A stretch of DNA of 64,000 bases from an uncultured Christensenellaceae bacterium (GTDB lineage Bacteria; Bacillota; Clostridia; Christensenellales; CAG-314): positions 248,001 through 312,000 of the forward strand of contig CAJUNH010000001.1 in assembly GCA_910587795.1 (NCBI GenBank), read 5' to 3'. A program made the position numbers and the translations under genes. Shown here piece by piece: positions 63,319 to 64,000 of the stretch (its first letter is position 1; every line of letters begins with the position of its first letter). Under the pieces are notes generated by a model that ran no database searches, had not been told where the DNA came from, and worked only from the letters and a program-made list of their open reading frames with translations.

Positions 63319-64000
63319 ATGAACAATACAGTAATGGTCGAAAACAAAATTCGGCAGAAACTTAAACTTGTCTGCACGCTGCTGTGCGTGTTTAGCTTAT
63401 GCTTTATTGCCGTTACGGTTTGTATGTCGCTTATATATAAACAAAACCTTAACGGACAAGTACAAGAGCATAACGTTGTATTAAAAGAAGTTTATAAAGC
63501 AAGCTCCAACACACTTACCTGCGACGAAAATAAATATTTTAACGTTGTTTGGGACGACGAAACAGTAAACGTAAACTGGAATGATTATATCGGTAAAAAC
63601 ATCACAATCGTAACGCCGCAACAGACGTTCGGAGGAAGCAATCCTTGGGTACTCGGGCTTATCGCAGACGGAAAAACCGTTGTAGACTACCGCGATACGC
63701 TAAACGAACAACGCGCGTTAAACGACGAATACAAATTGATTTTCGGTATTGTGTGCGGCGTTGTATGTGCCGCTACTTGCGGAGCGTTTATTTGGAGATT
63801 TAATATAAAGCCGTTGGCAGAAAAAACTCTGTACCGCGAATTTGCGGAATTTTTATCGACTAGGCAGCCCGTATGTCCCGAACGGAAACGTATGAATATT
63901 GCAATAGGAGTTTACGCCGGAGTAATACTTATAATCGCCGTTATTGCCGCCGTTTTAACAGACGGCGAAAGCGATACAATGACTTTTACCGATATAATTT
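63319..64000 (+). CDS. Membrane protein of unknown function, cut by the window end
   Basis: An open frame of 227 codons with no stop before the right edge, starting at the ATG after GAGGAG. It has a first transmembrane helix (about residues 17-40), an extracytoplasmic region of roughly 100 residues, a second helix (about 135-155), a cytoplasmic stretch and a third helix (about 190-212). No motif recognised. Codon usage and ribosome binding site are like the neighbours. Confidence 0.65.
   Translation, partial: MNNTVMVENKIRQKLKLVCTLLCVFSLCFIAVTVCMSLIYKQNLNGQVQEHNVVLKEVYKASSNTLTCDENKYFNVVWDDETVNVNWNDYIGKNITIVTPQQTFGGSNPWVLGLIADGKTVVDYRDTLNEQRALNDEYKLIFGIVCGVVCAATCGAFIWRFNIKPLAEKTLYREFAEFLSTRQPVCPERKRMNIAIGVYAGVILIIAVIAAVLTDGESDTMTFTDII

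Overview
This 64 kb window is a compact, AT-rich chromosomal segment of a Gram-positive, endospore-lineage bacterium, most likely an uncultured member of the Clostridia. The evidence is the clostridial gene orders (tgt-yajC-secD-recJ-relA-hemZ, ruvCAB-queA, infC-rpmI-rplT, ytxC-thrS, yqfC-yqfD-phoH-pgpH-ybeY-era-yqzL-recO), the sporulation genes (spo0A, ytxC, yqfC, yqfD), Gram-positive riboregulators (T-box, M-box, infC/L20 leader) and a MurE with the DNPR motif typical of meso-diaminopimelate cell walls. The exact order is not determined. I see no tRNA, rRNA, prophage or insertion sequence.

Layout, left to right. 1-9.6 kb (minus strand): hemZ, relA, recJ, a solitary divergent secD, a small membrane protein, yajC, tgt. 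10-13.2 kb: queA, ruvB, ruvA, ruvC. 13.3-14.4 kb: two tandem plus-strand zinc-ribbon membrane paralogues. 14.6-21.7 kb: yebC, a SpoU methyltransferase, rplT-rpmI-infC (AUU start, long leader), thrS with T-box, ytxC, a DNA-alkylation-repair protein and acpP. 21.8-22.4 kb: a Cys-rich mini-protein gene and repeat array A. 22.4-36.2 kb: the dcw division and cell-wall cluster (mraZ, rsmH, ftsL-like, pbp, murE, mraY, murD, ftsW, murA, ftsQ, ftsA, ftsZ), which lacks murF and murG. 36.5-41 kb: small accessory genes, a TetR regulator and spo0A. 41-43.2 kb: M-box-controlled mgtE and a cold-shock gene. 43.4-44.6 kb: a collagen-like surface protein with a decayed second C-terminal domain behind it. 44.8-47.5 kb: a cadC-HMA-cadA metal-efflux operon. 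47.6-51.3 kb: a heterodimeric ABC exporter. 51.4-51.7 kb: repeat array B. 51.8-57.9 kb: recO to yqfC. 57.9-60.8 kb: copA-csoR copper resistance. 60.9-61.3 kb: repeat array C. 61.5-64 kb: a glycerophosphodiesterase, a HAD phosphatase and a truncated membrane gene.

The most unusual element is a family of non-coding arrays found three times in the window (22.1, 51.5 and 60.9 kb). In each, an octamer close to ATATCGTA appears alternately on the two strands at a regular spacing of about 50 bp (44-54 bp), forming palindromic modules in about 100-bp steps with two alternating core types. I do not recognise this family. Other strong points are a Spo0A whose phospho-acceptor Asp and acidic pair are replaced, with Spo0A-box sequences in nearby promoters; a CopA with a C-terminal CopZ-like domain that carries its own internal ribosome binding site and start; three genes whose promoters predict leaderless mRNAs; and a SecD homologue without SecF and without the conserved membrane Asp.

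Most genes are tightly packed with ATGA or TAATG overlaps, and strong promoters (TTGACA-17-TATAAT type) and intrinsic terminators are easy to see. Assignments come from reading motifs and gene order by eye; no database search was run.
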